Source: an uncultured Alphaproteobacteria bacterium
GTDB lineage: Bacteria > Pseudomonadota > Alphaproteobacteria > HIMB59 > GCA-002718135
Direction of reading: 5' to 3'
NCBI GenBank assembly: GCA_902614085.1
Contig: CACMJS010000001.1
Span: 1-64,000, forward strand
DNA: 64,000 nucleotides
The translations under genes were made by a program, and so were the position numbers. This document shows, piece after piece, positions 43,033 through 54,878 of this stretch. Under the pieces are notes generated by a model. The model was not told the DNA's origin. It was given only the letters and a program-made list of their open reading frames with translations, and did not search any database. How positions within the stretch are numbered: the first letter of the stretch is position 1; each line of letters starts with the position of its first letter.

Positions 43033-44859
43033 ATGAAAATACTCACTTTGATCTTTACGTTTACTCTAATTTTTCAATTAAAAGCACAAGCAAATACTAA
43101 CATATCACATGCAATTGCAATGCATGGCGAACCAAAATACTCAAAAGATTTTGAAAATGTTGAATACATTAATCCAAATTCAATAAAGGGTGGATCAATA
43201 GTAAGAAGTGCCATTGGAACCTATGACAGTTTCAATCCATTTATTTTAAAAGGTACCTCAGCAGCTGGAATTGGAGGACTGTATGAGACATTAACAACGG
43301 GATCAAGTGATGAGGCATTCACCGAATATGGATTATTGGCAGAAACGATTGAATGGCCAGATGATAGATCTTGGGTTTCATTTACGTTAAGAAACGAAGC
43401 ATATTGGCACGATGGAAAAAAAATTACAGCTGATGATGTTGTGTGGACATTTAATACCCTAATGGAGAAAGGTCATCCATTCTACAAATACTACTATGGA
43501 GATGTAAAAGAGGTAATTAAAGAGCAAGAAAATAAAGTGAGATTTAATTTTACAACAAATACAAATAAAGAATTAGTATTAATTGTTGGTCAATTACCTG
43601 TACTACCAAAACATTATTGGGAAAATAAAAACTTTGAAGAAACATCTCTGGAAATTCCAATTGGAAGTGGTCCATATAAAATTAAATCATTTGATAGTGG
43701 GAGATCAATTACTTATGAATTAGATCAAAATTATTGGGGTTTTGGTGCATCAATACCAATTAAAATTGGTAAAGATAACTTTGGCACAATCAGATATGAT
43801 TATTACAAAGACAGAGGTATTGAAAGAGAAGCTTTTAAATCTGGTGAAATTGATTTTTTCTCAGAAAATTCATCAAAAGAATGGGCAACTGCGTATGATA
43901 TAAACGCTGTGAATGAAGGTTTAATAAAAAAAGAATTAATAAATCATGAAAATCCTCAAGGCATGCAAGGTTTTGCATTTAATATTAGAAAAGATAAATT
44001 TAAAGATAGAAGAGTAAGAAAAGCTCTTGCTTATGCTTTTGATTTTGAATGGTCTAATAAAAATTTATTCTTTGATGCATATAAAAGAACAGATAGCTTT
44101 TTTGAAAATTCAGAACTTGCCTCCTCTGGTCTTCCTTCAAAAGAAGAATTAAATTATTTAAATCCATATTTTGATGTACTGCCAAAAGAAATATTTACAG
44201 AAGAATATACAAATCCAGTCACAGATGGTTCCGGTTATATGAGGATGCAATTGCAAGAAGCTTCAAAACTTTTAGAAGATTCTGGATGGGCATTAGTTGA
44301 TGGTAAACTTCTACATTCTAGTACAAAAGAACCTTTTGAATTTGAAATCTTGTTACGATCGCCAGCTTTTGAGAGAATAGTTTTTCCATTTAAAGATAAT
44401 CTTGAAAAATTAGGAATAAAAGCTGAGGTAAGAACAATCGATAGTGCTCAATATCAAAAAAGAATGGAAACTTTTGATTTTGATATGGTTGTGCAAACAT
44501 TTGGACAATCATTATCACCAGGTAATGAGCAAAGAAATTTTTGGGGTTCTGATGCTGCAGACACTGATGGATCTAGAAATGTTGTTGGTATTAAAAATTA
44601 TGCTGTAGATGGATTAATTGAAAGCCTAATTAATGCTAGTGATAGAGAAGAATTAATTACAATAACCAAAGCTCTTGATCGTGTTCTTCTATGGAATTAC
44701 TATGTTATTCCTCAATGGCATATTTCATCATATAGAGTTTTATATTGGGATTTTTTTGATCAACCAAAAATAAAACCAAAATATTCTTTAGGCTTTGATA
44801 CATGGTGGATTAATCAGAATAAATTTGAAACAATCCAATCAAATAGAACATCAAACTAA
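43033..44859 (+). CDS. yejA: YejA-type peptide ABC substrate-binding protein
   Basis: 608-aa periplasmic binding protein of SBP family 5, first gene of a yejABEF operon. Signal peptide (about residues 1-20) ends at KAQANT; then HGEPKYSKDFENVEYINPNSIKGGSI, and IKGTSAAGIGGLYETL near 72, TFTLRNEAYWHDGKKITADDVVWTF near 115, and NIRKDKFKDRRVRKALAYAFDFEW near 310. In E. coli the Yej system imports microcin C and related peptides; here general oligopeptide uptake is the conservative reading. Confidence 0.94.
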   Translation: MKILTLIFTFTLIFQLKAQANTNISHAIAMHGEPKYSKDFENVEYINPNSIKGGSIVRSAIGTYDSFNPFILKGTSAAGIGGLYETLTTGSSDEAFTEYGLLAETIEWPDDRSWVSFTLRNEAYWHDGKKITADDVVWTFNTLMEKGHPFYKYYYGDVKEVIKEQENKVRFNFTTNTNKELVLIVGQLPVLPKHYWENKNFEETSLEIPIGSGPYKIKSFDSGRSITYELDQNYWGFGASIPIKIGKDNFGTIRYDYYKDRGIEREAFKSGEIDFFSENSSKEWATAYDINAVNEGLIKKELINHENPQGMQGFAFNIRKDKFKDRRVRKALAYAFDFEWSNKNLFFDAYKRTDSFFENSELASSGLPSKEELNYLNPYFDVLPKEIFTEEYTNPVTDGSGYMRMQLQEASKLLEDSGWALVDGKLLHSSTKEPFEFEILLRSPAFERIVFPFKDNLEKLGIKAEVRTIDSAQYQKRMETFDFDMVVQTFGQSLSPGNEQRNFWGSDAADTDGSRNVVGIKNYAVDGLIESLINASDREELITITKALDRVLLWNYYVIPQWHISSYRVLYWDFFDQPKIKPKYSLGFDTWWINQNKFETIQSNRTSN

Positions 44860-44898
44860 TTATTAAAGTTTATTAGAAATAATATAAAATAGCACAAT

Positions 44899-46002
44899 AT
44901 GGGTGCGTACTTAATAAAAAGACTTCTTTTAATTATTCCAACTCTTTTTGGTATAATGGTTATAAATTTTGCAGTAATTCAAATTGTTCCAGGTGGCCCA
45001 GTAGAACAAATGATTGCACAAATGACTGGTACAGCTGTTGAATCAACAGCTCGATTTTCTGGCGGTGGCGAGGGTGAAACTTTAGAGTTTAATCGAGATA
45101 ATTCTACATCAGTTAATGATAGTAAATATAGAGGAGCACAAGGGCTTGATCCAGATATTATAAAAGAAATAGAAAAGATGTATGGAATGGACAAACCAGC
45201 ACATCAACGTTTTATAAAAATGTTAAAAGATTATTTAACCTTTGATTTTGGAGAAAGTTTTTTTAGAGATCAAAAAGTTACCTCTATCGTTTTAGATAAA
45301 ATGCCAGTTTCGATATCACTTGGTTTATGGACGACTTTATTAGTATATTTAATATCTATTCCTCTCGGTATAAGAAAAGCGATAAAGGATGGATCAAAGT
45401 TTGATATTGTATCAAGTTCAATTGTAACAATTGGTTATGCAATTCCAAATTTTTTATTTGCTGTAATACTAATAGTATTTTTTGCAGGAGGAAGATTTTA
45501 TGATATTTTTCCTCTAAGAGGTTTGTTTTCTGAAAATTTTGATGAGTTAACATTATTTCAAAAAATAGTAGATTACTTCTGGCATTTAGCACTACCTTTA
45601 ACTGCGATGCTGGTAAGCGGGTTTGCTGGCTTGACTTTTTTAACAAAAAATTCATTTCTTGATCAAGTAAATCAACAATATGTAATTACAGCACGGTCTA
45701 AAGGTTTAACTGAAAGAAAGGTTCTTTATGGTCATGTGTTTAGAAATGCAATGTTAATAGTGATTGCTGGTTTTCCATCAGCATTTATTGGAATTCTTTT
45801 TTCAAGTTCTCTGTTCATTGAGGTTATTTTTTCTTTAGATGGTTTAGGTTTACTAGGATATGAAGCTGCTCTTACTAGAGATTATCCAGTTATATTTGCA
45901 ACACTTTATTTTTTCTCACTACTCGGTTTGGTTATGGGAATAATTGGTGATTTTATGTACTCAATTATTGATCCACGTATAGATTTTGAATCAAGACAAT
46001 GA
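44899..46002 (+). CDS. yejB: YejB-type ABC permease
   Basis: 367-aa inner-membrane permease of the oligopeptide/dipeptide family. It starts with the usual MGAYLIKRLLLIIPTLFGI helix, followed by VIQIVPGGPVEQMI near 28, a large periplasmic loop, several membrane segments and the EAA loop around YVITARSKGLTERKVLYGHVFRNAML near 255. The YejB-type insert near residues 45-85 (GGEGETL) is typical. It overlaps yejE by four bases. Confidence 0.94.
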   Translation: MGAYLIKRLLLIIPTLFGIMVINFAVIQIVPGGPVEQMIAQMTGTAVESTARFSGGGEGETLEFNRDNSTSVNDSKYRGAQGLDPDIIKEIEKMYGMDKPAHQRFIKMLKDYLTFDFGESFFRDQKVTSIVLDKMPVSISLGLWTTLLVYLISIPLGIRKAIKDGSKFDIVSSSIVTIGYAIPNFLFAVILIVFFAGGRFYDIFPLRGLFSENFDELTLFQKIVDYFWHLALPLTAMLVSGFAGLTFLTKNSFLDQVNQQYVITARSKGLTERKVLYGHVFRNAMLIVIAGFPSAFIGILFSSSLFIEVIFSLDGLGLLGYEAALTRDYPVIFATLYFFSLLGLVMGIIGDFMYSIIDPRIDFESRQ

Positions 46003-47027
46003 TTAAATTATCAAAATTAAATCAAAGAAGACTAAATAATTTCAAGAAGAATAAAAGAGGTTATTATTCTTTTTGGATATTCAGTTTTTTATTTATTATT
46101 TCTTTATTTGCTAATTTTATTGCAAATGAAAAACCCTTATTAGTGAAATATAACTCCAAATTTTATTATCCAATATTTTCTTTCTATTCAGAAACAACAT
46201 TTGGAGGAGATTTTGAAACAGAGGCAGATTATAAAGATCCATATGTTAAAAACTTAATTAAGGAAAATGGTTGGATGATTATGCCTATAATTCCATATTC
46301 TTATAATACTATAATAAGAGATTTATCCGCTCCAGCTCCTTCACCACCATCGAATAAAAATTGGCTTGGTACTGATGATCAAGCAAGAGATGTACTATCA
46401 AGATTAATTTATGGGTTCCGAATATCTGTATTATTTGGATTTACTTTAACATTTTTTTCGATGATTATAGGAGTATCAGCAGGAGCAATACAGGGTTATT
46501 TTGGTGGAAAGACTGATTTATTTTTCCAAAGATTCATGGAAGTCTGGTCAGCCATTCCAACTTTATATGTCTTAATAATTTTGGCTAGTGTAATTCAACC
46601 AAATTTTTGGTGGCTTTTAATTATCTTATTACTTTTTAGTTGGATGGGTTATGTTGGTGTAGTTCGTGCAGAATTTTTAAGAGCAAGGAATTTTGACTAT
46701 ATAAGAGCTGCAAAAGCACTAGGTGTGTCGAACATAAGAATAATGATTAGGCACATGTTACCTAATGCTACTATTGCTACTGTTACTTTTCTTCCATTCA
46801 GTTTAAGCGCTTCTGTAACTGCATTATCAGGTCTTGATTTTTTAGGTTTTGGCTTACCGCCAGGATCAGCATCATTAGGAGAAATGGTAAATCAAGGAAG
46901 GAATAATTTACAAGCTCCATGGCTTGGAATTACTAGTTTTTTAACCTTAGGTTTGATGTTAGGTCTTTTAGTTTTTGTAGGTGAAGCAATTAGAGACTCT
47001 TTAGACCCCAGAAAGACTTTTAATTAA
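45999..47027 (+). CDS. yejE: YejE-type ABC permease
   Basis: 342-aa second permease of the Yej importer. N-terminal basic stretch then a membrane helix (about residues 24-43), the YejE-type periplasmic loop with PIFSFYSETTFGGDFETEADY, SNKNWLGTDDQARDVLSRLIYGFRIS near 125, and the EAA loop near 235 in FDYIRAAKALGVSNIRIMIRHMLPNA. Overlaps yejB by four bases; yejF follows one base later. Works as a heterodimer with YejB. Confidence 0.94.
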   Translation: MIKLSKLNQRRLNNFKKNKRGYYSFWIFSFLFIISLFANFIANEKPLLVKYNSKFYYPIFSFYSETTFGGDFETEADYKDPYVKNLIKENGWMIMPIIPYSYNTIIRDLSAPAPSPPSNKNWLGTDDQARDVLSRLIYGFRISVLFGFTLTFFSMIIGVSAGAIQGYFGGKTDLFFQRFMEVWSAIPTLYVLIILASVIQPNFWWLLIILLLFSWMGYVGVVRAEFLRARNFDYIRAAKALGVSNIRIMIRHMLPNATIATVTFLPFSLSASVTALSGLDFLGFGLPPGSASLGEMVNQGRNNLQAPWLGITSFLTLGLMLGLLVFVGEAIRDSLDPRKTFN

Positions 47028-47028
47028 A

Positions 47029-48606
47029 ATGGATAAAATAGTTTCAATACAAAATCTTACAATAGAATTTAATAAAAACATTGAAGTAGTAAAAAATATA
47101 AATCTAGATGTTATAAAAGGAAAAACTACCGCTATTGTTGGTGAGTCAGGTTCAGGCAAAACTTTATCTGCACTAAGTATTTTAAAGCTTCTACCTAATG
47201 GTGCTGAAATAAAAAATGGTAATATATTTTTTAATAATGTTAATTTATTGAAATTGAATGAAGATGAAATACAAAAAATAAGAGGAAATAAAATTTCTAC
47301 GATTTTTCAAGAACCCATGACTAGTTTAAATCCATTACATACTATTAACAAACAAATTGAGGAGATTATTACAACACACAATGTAATTACCAAGAATGAA
47401 GCTAAGAAAAAAACTATAAATTTATTAAAAGAAGTTGGTTTAGATAACATTGCATCAAGACCAAAAATATATCCTTATGAATTATCAGGTGGACAGAGAC
47501 AAAGAGCTATGATCGCAATGAGCATTGCTAATAATCCAGAAGTTCTTATTGCTGATGAACCAACAACGGCATTAGATGTTACAATTCAATTACAAATTTT
47601 AGAACTGCTAAAAAATATACAATCAAGACTTGGTATGTCTCTAGTTTTTATAAGTCATGATTTATCAGTAGTAAAAAAATTATCAGATTATATTTATGTA
47701 ATGAAAAATGGTAAAATCGTAGAATTTGGTACAAATGATGAAATTTTTAATAATCCAAAAAATGAGTATACAAGAGAGTTAGTTTCTTATCAGAGTAATA
47801 TTAAAGAGAGCAAAAATTTTGATTCAGATTCTATCTTAAAAGTTGAGAATTTAGATGTATGGTACCCAATTAAAAAAGGTCTTCTAAAAAGAACAGTTGA
47901 CTATGTAAAAGCAATTAAAAATATCAGTTTTGATTTAAAAATTGGTGAAAGTATAGGTATCGTTGGAGAGTCAGGTTCAGGAAAAACATCTCTTATTTTA
48001 GCAATTTTAAATTTAATAGAATCAAAAGGAAAAATAAAAATAAATAAAAAAGATCTTAATAAATTAAATAATAAGGAAATGCTAAATTTAAGAAAGGAAA
48101 TACAGATTGTCTTTCAAGATCCATTTTCATCATTAAGTCCAAGAATGAATATAGAGGATATTATTTCTGAAGGTTTGTTAATTCATTATCCAAGTATAAG
48201 TAAAAAGGAAAAAGAAGAAAAAATAAAAAATATATTAGATAAAGTTGGATTAGAGTATAAAAATGCAATTGAAAAATACCCTCATGAATTTTCAGGAGGT
48301 CAACGTCAAAGAATTGCAATTGCAAGAGCTCTAATTTTAGAACCAAAAATTTTAATATTAGATGAGCCTACTTCAGCTTTAGATGTGACAATACAAAATC
48401 AAATAATAAATCTTTTAAATAAACTACAAAAACAACTTCAGCTTAGCTACATATTTATTAGTCATGATATGACAGTAATCAAAGCAATATCGGACAGAAT
48501 AATTGTATTAAAAGATGGTTTAATTGTAGAAGAAAATATTAGTAGTAATTTATTTAATACTCCTAAATCAGAGTATACTAAAAAACTTATTTCTTCTGTT
48601 GTATAG
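47029..48606 (+). CDS. yejF: YejF-type dual ABC ATPase
   Basis: 525-aa fusion of two ABC ATPase domains. Domain 1: Walker A GESGSGKT near residue 40, signature LSGGQRQRAMIAM near 155, Walker B LIADEPTTALD. Domain 2: second GESGSGKT near 305, signature FSGGQRQRIAIAR near 425, Walker B ILILDEPTSALD. The duplicated layout matches YejF, which powers the YejBE permease. The TPR-methyltransferase gene begins right after its stop, so it may be co-transcribed. Confidence 0.95.
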   Translation: MDKIVSIQNLTIEFNKNIEVVKNINLDVIKGKTTAIVGESGSGKTLSALSILKLLPNGAEIKNGNIFFNNVNLLKLNEDEIQKIRGNKISTIFQEPMTSLNPLHTINKQIEEIITTHNVITKNEAKKKTINLLKEVGLDNIASRPKIYPYELSGGQRQRAMIAMSIANNPEVLIADEPTTALDVTIQLQILELLKNIQSRLGMSLVFISHDLSVVKKLSDYIYVMKNGKIVEFGTNDEIFNNPKNEYTRELVSYQSNIKESKNFDSDSILKVENLDVWYPIKKGLLKRTVDYVKAIKNISFDLKIGESIGIVGESGSGKTSLILAILNLIESKGKIKINKKDLNKLNNKEMLNLRKEIQIVFQDPFSSLSPRMNIEDIISEGLLIHYPSISKKEKEEKIKNILDKVGLEYKNAIEKYPHEFSGGQRQRIAIARALILEPKILILDEPTSALDVTIQNQIINLLNKLQKQLQLSYIFISHDMTVIKAISDRIIVLKDGLIVEENISSNLFNTPKSEYTKKLISSVV

Positions 48607-50576
48607 ATGAATCCAATAGAGCCATCAAAAAATAAAATAAAAGAATTAATATCATTATTTGATAAAAAAAAATTTGATCATCTTTTGAAATTATCAAATG
48701 AACTAATAGATGAATTTCCTAACTCTATTCTTATTCAAAATATACAAGGCGTAGTACACACAGAACTTAAAAATTATATATTAGCAAAAAATTTATTTAT
48801 CAAAGTAGTTAATCTAAGCCCAAATTATACTGATGGTCATTATAACTTAGCTAATGTTTACAACAAATTAGATGAAAAAGAGAAAGCAATAGAAAGTTAT
48901 AATAAGGTTATAGAACTAGACATTAATTATTTTAAAGCTCATAATAATCTAGGAAATATATATAGAAAGAAAGGTTTAAATAAGAGGGCTATTGAATGTT
49001 ATTTATCAACTTTAGAAATCAATTCAAATTATAAAGTAGCATATTACAACTTAGCAGGAGTACTTCAGTTTTACATATTAGATGAAGAGAATAAAAATAT
49101 TAATAAATATCTTTTATATCTTTTAAAAGAAAAAATTATTGTTAGACCAAATTCTATTGCTCCTAATATTTTAAATGGTTTATTTTTAAATACAGATCTG
49201 AAGAATAACTTATCTTTAATTGAGGATAAAATAACTAATGAAGATTTTAATTATGTTTTAGAAAATTTACAGAAGAACTCTCTTTTAATGCAATTTATGA
49301 AAGTTTGTCCTATTCCTGATTATTTTATCGAAAAAAATTTTGTTAAGATAAGAAAAGAAATTTTAAATCAAACATACAAATTAAATATTGATAAAAATCA
49401 CATTAATTTTTTAATTTCTTTATCTATGCAATGTTTTCTTAATGAATACATATATGACCAATCAAAAGATGAGATAGAAAAAATAAAAAAAATTGATGAA
49501 AGAATTAAAAACAATTTAAAAGAAAATAAAGAAATCAGTGATTTAGATATATTGTGCTTATTATGTTATGAGCCTTTAACTAATTTTAGTTGGTCAAATA
49601 AAGTTAAATTTTCAGATAAATTAAAAGAAATATTTAAATTACATCTAGATCACAATGAAATTGAAATTCAAATATCTAAATCAATAAGATCTATATCGCA
49701 AATAAAGGATGGCGTTTCAATTAAGGTAAAAAAACAATATGAGGAAAACCCCTATCCTAGATGGGAAAATCTTGGATTAAGTATTGAACCTAGAGAAATT
49801 AAAGAGGTAATAAATGATAACGATTTAAATTTAGATTTAAAAAAAATAACAAACTCTGAAAGTCCTGAAATTCTAATTGCCGGTTGTGGCACTGGTCAGC
49901 ATGCAATCACAACTGCTTCAAAATATCAAAAGTCTAAAATACTTGCTCTGGATTTAAGTTTTAAAAGTTTATCTTACGCAAAAAGAAAGGCGAATGAACT
50001 TAAAATTAATAATATTGATTTTATTCAAGGGGATATTTTAGATTTAGAATCAATAGGTAAAAAGTTTGATATAATTGAATCAGTCGGTGTTCTTCATCAT
50101 ATGGATAATCCATTTAAAGGATGGAAAATATTAACCTCGTGTTTGAATAATGATTCTTTAATGCTTATTGGATTATATAGTGAAAAAGCTAGACAACATA
50201 TAAAAGAAATTAAAAATAAAATTAATAAAATAAAACTTCAATCTAATTATAAAAACATTATTAAATTTAGAAAAGATTTAATTGAGAATAATGATAATAA
50301 TTTGAATTATATTAAATCAAGTCCCGATTTTTATACAGTTAGTGGTGTAAGAGATTTGTTGTTTCATGTTCAAGAACATAGATTTACAATAAGTAAAATA
50401 AAAGAATATTTAGATAAATTAGGTTTAATTTTTTTGGGATTTGAAGGTCAATTAGTTAAAGAAAAATATATAGTAATAAAATTGATTTATATAATCTTGA
50501 TAAGTGGGAAGAATATGAAAAAAATAATCCGAGAATATTTGCAGGAATGTATCAATTTTGGTGTAAAAAAATTTGA
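48607..50576 (+). CDS. TPR-containing class I methyltransferase, frameshifted near 3' end
   Basis: Fusion of TPR repeats (about residues 20-170, for example DGHYNLANVYNKLDEKEKAIESYNKV) with a Rossmann methyltransferase domain carrying ILIAGCGTGQH near 425 and ESVGVLHHMDNPFKGW near 500. A two-base insertion in a TATATA stretch at about 50467-50472 breaks the frame. Read with the +2 shift, the sequence continues as NLDKWEEYEKNNPRIFAGMYQFW and stops at 50576, before the tRNA. The literal uninterrupted frame instead runs to 50661 across the antisense of tRNA-Ser. Substrate unknown. The gene may be disrupted or the insertion may be a sequencing error. Confidence 0.8.
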
Positions 50577-50590
50577 TTTAAAATATGATG

Positions 50591-50680
50591 TGGCGGAGAG
50601 AGAGGGATTCGAACCCTCGGTAGTATTGCTACTACACACGCTTTCCAAGCGTGCTGATTAAACCGCTCTCACATCTCTCC
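50591..50680 (-). tRNA. tRNA-Ser (anticodon GGA)
   Basis: 90-base tRNA on the minus strand with encoded CCA. Acceptor arms GGAGAGA and TCTCTCC pair fully; anticodon stem CACGC/GCGTG encloses TTGGAAA with GGA at 50644-50646 (reverse strand); the long variable arm GTAGTA-GCAA-TACTAC marks a type II tRNA; the T arm is GAGGG-TTCGAAT-CCCTC. Reads UCC/UCU serine codons. It sits between the TPR-methyltransferase and lepA. Confidence 0.97.
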
Positions 50681-50685
50681 AAAAT

Positions 50686-52488
50686 TTAATTATCATTCAT
50701 TTTTAATGCATTTAAAAAAGTATTTTGTGGAATATCTACTTTTCCGAACTGCCTCATTCTTTTTTTACCTTTTTTTTGCTTATCTAAAAGTTTATTTTTT
50801 CTTGTTACATCTCCACCGTAAAGCTTTTGCGTTACATCTTTTCTAAATGAAGCTACTGTTTCACGGGCAATTACTTTACCGCCTATTGCTGCTTGAATTG
50901 CAACTTTGAATTGTTGTCTTGGAATTAAATCTTTTAATCTTTCACAAAGAGCTCTACCTCTTTGTTCAGATCTATCTTTATGTACAATTAAAGATAGTGC
51001 GTCGACTGGATCTCCATTAATAAGTATACCTACTTTAACTAAATTATTCACTTCATAACCTGTAATTTCATAATCAAAACTTGCATACCCTTTAGTAATT
51101 GATTTTAATCTATCATAAAAATCAAAAACAACTTCATTCAGTGGAAGTTTATATTCAACTAAAGGTCTATTTCCGGCATAACTCATATTTAGCTGAATAC
51201 CTCTTTTAGAAGTACATAATTCTAGTACTGATCCTAAAAATTCTTCAGGTACTATTATTGTAGCCTTAATCCAAGGTTCAGAAATGTTTTCGACTTTAAC
51301 TGGATCTGGCATATCAGTAGGATTATGAAGATTTATAGTTGATCCATCTTTCATTAAAATTTTGTAAACAACTGATGGTGCTGTAGTTACAAGTTCTAAA
51401 TTAAATTCTCTTTCAAACCGATCTCTAATAATTTCTAAATGCAATAAACCTAAGAAGCCACAACGAAAACCATAACCTAAAGCAGGACTTACTTCTGGTT
51501 CATAAGAAAAACTTGAATCATTTAATGCAAGCTTAGCCATACTATCACGCATGTGTTCATAATCATCGGAGTCTACAGGAAACATTCCACAAAAAACCAC
51601 TGGTTGAGATGGTTTAAAACCTGGGAGAACTTCTTCTGTTGGAAGTTTATCATCTGTTATTGTGTCACCAACTTTACAATCAGAAACACTTTTAATTCCA
51701 GAATTTATGAAACCTATTTCTCCTGGTCCAAGTGTATCAACTTCAGTTGCTTTAGGAGAAAATATCCCGACTCTATCTATTGTATATGTTGCACCTGTTG
51801 CCATAAATCTTATTTTTTGGCCTTTTTTTAGCTCTCCATTTATAACTCTTACAAGTACCACAACACCAAGATAGCTGTCATACCAACTATCAACTAACAT
51901 ACATTTTAATTCTTTACTTATTTCGCCAGATGGAGAAGGAAGAAGTGTTATGATTTTATTTAATAAGTCTTCTATACCTACACCTGTTTTTGCTGAAACA
52001 AGAGAAGCACTATCTGTTTCAATACCAAGAACATCTTCAATTTGTGATTTTATTTTATCTGGCTCAGAAGAGGGAAGATCAATTTTATTTAGGACAGGTA
52101 AAATTTCATGATTATTGTTAATCGCCTGATATGCATTTGCTAATGTTTGTGCCTCAACACCCTGTGTTGAGTCAACTATTAATAAAGAACCTTCACATGC
52201 TGCTAAGGATCTTGATACCTCATATGAGAAATCAACATGACCAGGTGTATCCATAATATTAAGTATATAAGTCTTGCCATCATTTGATTTGTAAGAAAGT
52301 CTAACTGTTTGAGCCTTAATTGTAATACCTCTTTCTCTTTCTAGTTCCATTGAATCTAGAACCTGCTCTTTCATCTCTCTATCAGTTAAACCTCCGCAAA
52401 ACTGTATTAGTCTGTCGGCTAAGGTTGATTTTCCATGATCTATGTGAGCAACAATTGAGAAATTACGAATAGAACTAAGTTCTGTCAT
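50686..52488 (-). CDS. lepA: Elongation factor 4
   Basis: 600-aa ribosomal back-translocase / quality GTPase. G1 AHIDHGKST near residue 13, G2 GITIKAQT, G3 [11 protein letters not shown] near 80, G4 LNKIDLPS near 135. Domain order matches LepA, with the special C-terminal domain ([20 protein letters not shown]). Length is normal. It lies six bases after tRNA-Ser's end and overlaps pheT by one base. Confidence 0.97.
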   Translation of the reverse strand: MTELSSIRNFSIVAHIDHGKSTLADRLIQFCGGLTDREMKEQVLDSMELERERGITIKAQTVRLSYKSNDGKTYILNIMDTPGHVDFSYEVSRSLAACEGSLLIVDSTQGVEAQTLANAYQAINNNHEILPVLNKIDLPSSEPDKIKSQIEDVLGIETDSASLVSAKTGVGIEDLLNKIITLLPSPSGEISKELKCMLVDSWYDSYLGVVVLVRVINGELKKGQKIRFMATGATYTIDRVGIFSPKATEVDTLGPGEIGFINSGIKSVSDCKVGDTITDDKLPTEEVLPGFKPSQPVVFCGMFPVDSDDYEHMRDSMAKLALNDSSFSYEPEVSPALGYGFRCGFLGLLHLEIIRDRFEREFNLELVTTAPSVVYKILMKDGSTINLHNPTDMPDPVKVENISEPWIKATIIVPEEFLGSVLELCTSKRGIQLNMSYAGNRPLVEYKLPLNEVVFDFYDRLKSITKGYASFDYEITGYEVNNLVKVGILINGDPVDALSLIVHKDRSEQRGRALCERLKDLIPRQQFKVAIQAAIGGKVIARETVASFRKDVTQKLYGGDVTRKNKLLDKQKKGKKRMRQFGKVDIPQNTFLNALKMNDN

Positions 52489-54878
52489 TAGTTTCTTATA
52501 GAAGCATCAAGCGATTTAGATATTTCGTCAATTATTTTATTTGATAATTCCTCAATTTCTTGATCGTTGAATGTTTTATCTTGAGGTTGTAATAATACTC
52601 TAAAAGCAATACTTTTTTTATTTTCTGGAAGTTTATCACCATCATAAACATCGAATATTGTTACGTTTTGAATTATATTTTTATCTATTTTTTTTACTTT
52701 TTTAATTATCTCACCAGCTTTAACTTCTTTTGGAAACAGAAAAGCAAAGTCTCTTTCAACCATTTGATAAGGATTATTAGCAAACCCGCCTTTAGAGTAA
52801 GATTTATTTTCTTGAAATTGTGAAATATTCTCCAGATATATCTCAAAGCCAAATACCTTAAAATTAACATCCATTGTTTTTAATAGAATTGGATGCAACT
52901 CTCCAAAATTAGCTATTTTGTTTTTACCAAGCCTCAAAGTAGATGATTTGCCAGGATGATAAATTTGACCTTCAAGCTTTTCATACAAGAAATTATCTAT
53001 CGGTACATTTAAATTGGCTAAAATAGCAAATAAATCTGCCTTTATACTAAAGACATCAATATTTTTTTTATTTGATAACCAGTTTTGTTCATCAGATGAG
53101 CCATAAGCTATAGCAGTAGCAACATTTTCTTGTTGGTCTGGTAATGATGTAGAAAAATTTGGACCTACTTCAAATATTTTAGCTCTTAAGTACATTCTAG
53201 CTTTATTTTGATTGATTGCTTCTAATAAATTTGGAAGCGTTGATGGTCTCATTGTGTTCAAATCGGTACTTATTGGATTTTTTAAACTTATTATTTCATC
53301 TGATATAATTTTTGCTTTTTTTTCATCCATAAATGACCAAGTTACAACTTCAGAATATCCATTAAGAGCTATTATTTTTTTGCTTTTATAAAAAGTTTTT
53401 ATTTTAGTATTTAAAATTTGCTTTTTTTCTTCTTGATTAGTAACTTTTTTTAGAGGAATTTTATTATAACCATAAATTCTAATTATTTCCTCAACGATAT
53501 CTGCCTCACCAACAATATCTGGTCTAAAAGTAGGACTTTGAATCTCAAATTTTGATTTTTTTTCACTAACAGTAAAGCCAAGAGAAACTAAGATTTTTTC
53601 TTGTTCCTTTTTGTTGATTTCTATTCCGCCAAAAGTCTTCACTTTATTTGTATCAAACATAAATGGTTTGGTTTTTTCTATATTAATTTCTGAAGAAACA
53701 AACTCACTTACTTCTCCTCCGCATAATTCCAAAATCATTTTAGTTGCTGCATCTACACCCCAATAGATCGAATCAGCATCTATCCCTCTTTCAAAACGGT
53801 AACGCGCATCACTTTGTAGATTTAGTTTTCTTCCAGTTTTAGTTACAGAAATCGGATCAAATAACGCAACTTCTAGAAAAACATTTTTAGTCTCCATACC
53901 ACAACCACTATCTAGACCACCCATAACTCCACCAATTCCATGAAGTTTTTTTTCGTCGTCAGAAATTACAATCATGTCACTGTCACATTTATAATTAACT
54001 TCATTTAATGCTAAACATTCCTCATTTTTGTTGGCTAATCGCATTGTTAAATTGCCTGAGACTTTATCAGCATCATAAACATGAAGTGGTCTTCCTAAGT
54101 CAAAGGTAATAAAATTTGTAATGTCAACAAGAGCTGAAATGGATCTTAATCCGATTGCAGTTAATCTATCTTGAAGCCATTTAGGGCTTTCTATATTTTT
54201 GACATTTTTGAAATATCGACCTGCTACTCCAGGACATAGATTATTATTTTGAAATTCTTTTTTCCAAGTAATTGGACTTTTAAATGATTCTTTAACTTTA
54301 TTATATTTTAATTCTTTTAATTTACCAATACCAGCTGCTGCTAGATCCCTTGCAATACCTCTGACTGATAAACAATCAGATCTATTTGGTGTTAAATTAA
54401 TTTCTATAACAGGTTCATCTATTGAAAAAATTTTACTAAATAAATCACCAATTTTATAATTATCTTTTACTTCAATAATTCCATCATGCTCATCAGAAAT
54501 ACCCATCTCTCTTTCTGAGACAAGCATTCCGCAAGACTCAACTCCTCTAATTTTAGTTTTTTTTAAATGTAAGTCAGTTCCAGGAATGTAACTATTTTCT
54601 GGTGCAAAAATTCCAAGCATGCCTTCTCTTGCATTTGGAGCACCGCACACAACTTGAAACTTTCCATTTATTGTTTCTACCTGACATACTTTAAGTTTAT
54701 CTGCATCTGGATGTTTTTCTGCTTTTAAAACTCTAGCTACTGTAAAATTGTTAAATATTTTTGATTTATCTTCTACACTTTCAATCTCTAAACCAATATT
54801 GGTTAAAGTATCAGTTATAGTATTTAAATTTTCAGAAGTATCTAAATGATCTTTTAGCCAATCTAATGTAAATTTCAT
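52488..54878 (-). CDS. pheT: Phenylalanyl-tRNA synthetase beta subunit
   Basis: 796-aa large subunit of the alpha2-beta2 enzyme. N-terminal tRNA-binding EMAP-II-like domain ([28 protein letters not shown]), B3/4 editing domain ([22 protein letters not shown] then [12 protein letters not shown]), B5 domain ([20 protein letters not shown]), and the C-terminal FDX-ACB anticodon-binding domain ([13 protein letters not shown]). Length is normal. It follows pheS by zero bases and overlaps lepA by one. Confidence 0.97.
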   Translation of the reverse strand: MKFTLDWLKDHLDTSENLNTITDTLTNIGLEIESVEDKSKIFNNFTVARVLKAEKHPDADKLKVCQVETINGKFQVVCGAPNAREGMLGIFAPENSYIPGTDLHLKKTKIRGVESCGMLVSEREMGISDEHDGIIEVKDNYKIGDLFSKIFSIDEPVIEINLTPNRSDCLSVRGIARDLAAAGIGKLKELKYNKVKESFKSPITWKKEFQNNNLCPGVAGRYFKNVKNIESPKWLQDRLTAIGLRSISALVDITNFITFDLGRPLHVYDADKVSGNLTMRLANKNEECLALNEVNYKCDSDMIVISDDEKKLHGIGGVMGGLDSGCGMETKNVFLEVALFDPISVTKTGRKLNLQSDARYRFERGIDADSIYWGVDAATKMILELCGGEVSEFVSSEINIEKTKPFMFDTNKVKTFGGIEINKKEQEKILVSLGFTVSEKKSKFEIQSPTFRPDIVGEADIVEEIIRIYGYNKIPLKKVTNQEEKKQILNTKIKTFYKSKKIIALNGYSEVVTWSFMDEKKAKIISDEIISLKNPISTDLNTMRPSTLPNLLEAINQNKARMYLRAKIFEVGPNFSTSLPDQQENVATAIAYGSSDEQNWLSNKKNIDVFSIKADLFAILANLNVPIDNFLYEKLEGQIYHPGKSSTLRLGKNKIANFGELHPILLKTMDVNFKVFGFEIYLENISQFQENKSYSKGGFANNPYQMVERDFAFLFPKEVKAGEIIKKVKKIDKNIIQNVTIFDVYDGDKLPENKKSIAFRVLLQPQDKTFNDQEIEELSNKIIDEISKSLDASIRN

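Noticed and set aside
50577-50661. Extended C-terminus of the methyltransferase frame
   Set aside because: This part is the antisense of tRNA-Ser; the true end is at 50576 in a shifted frame.
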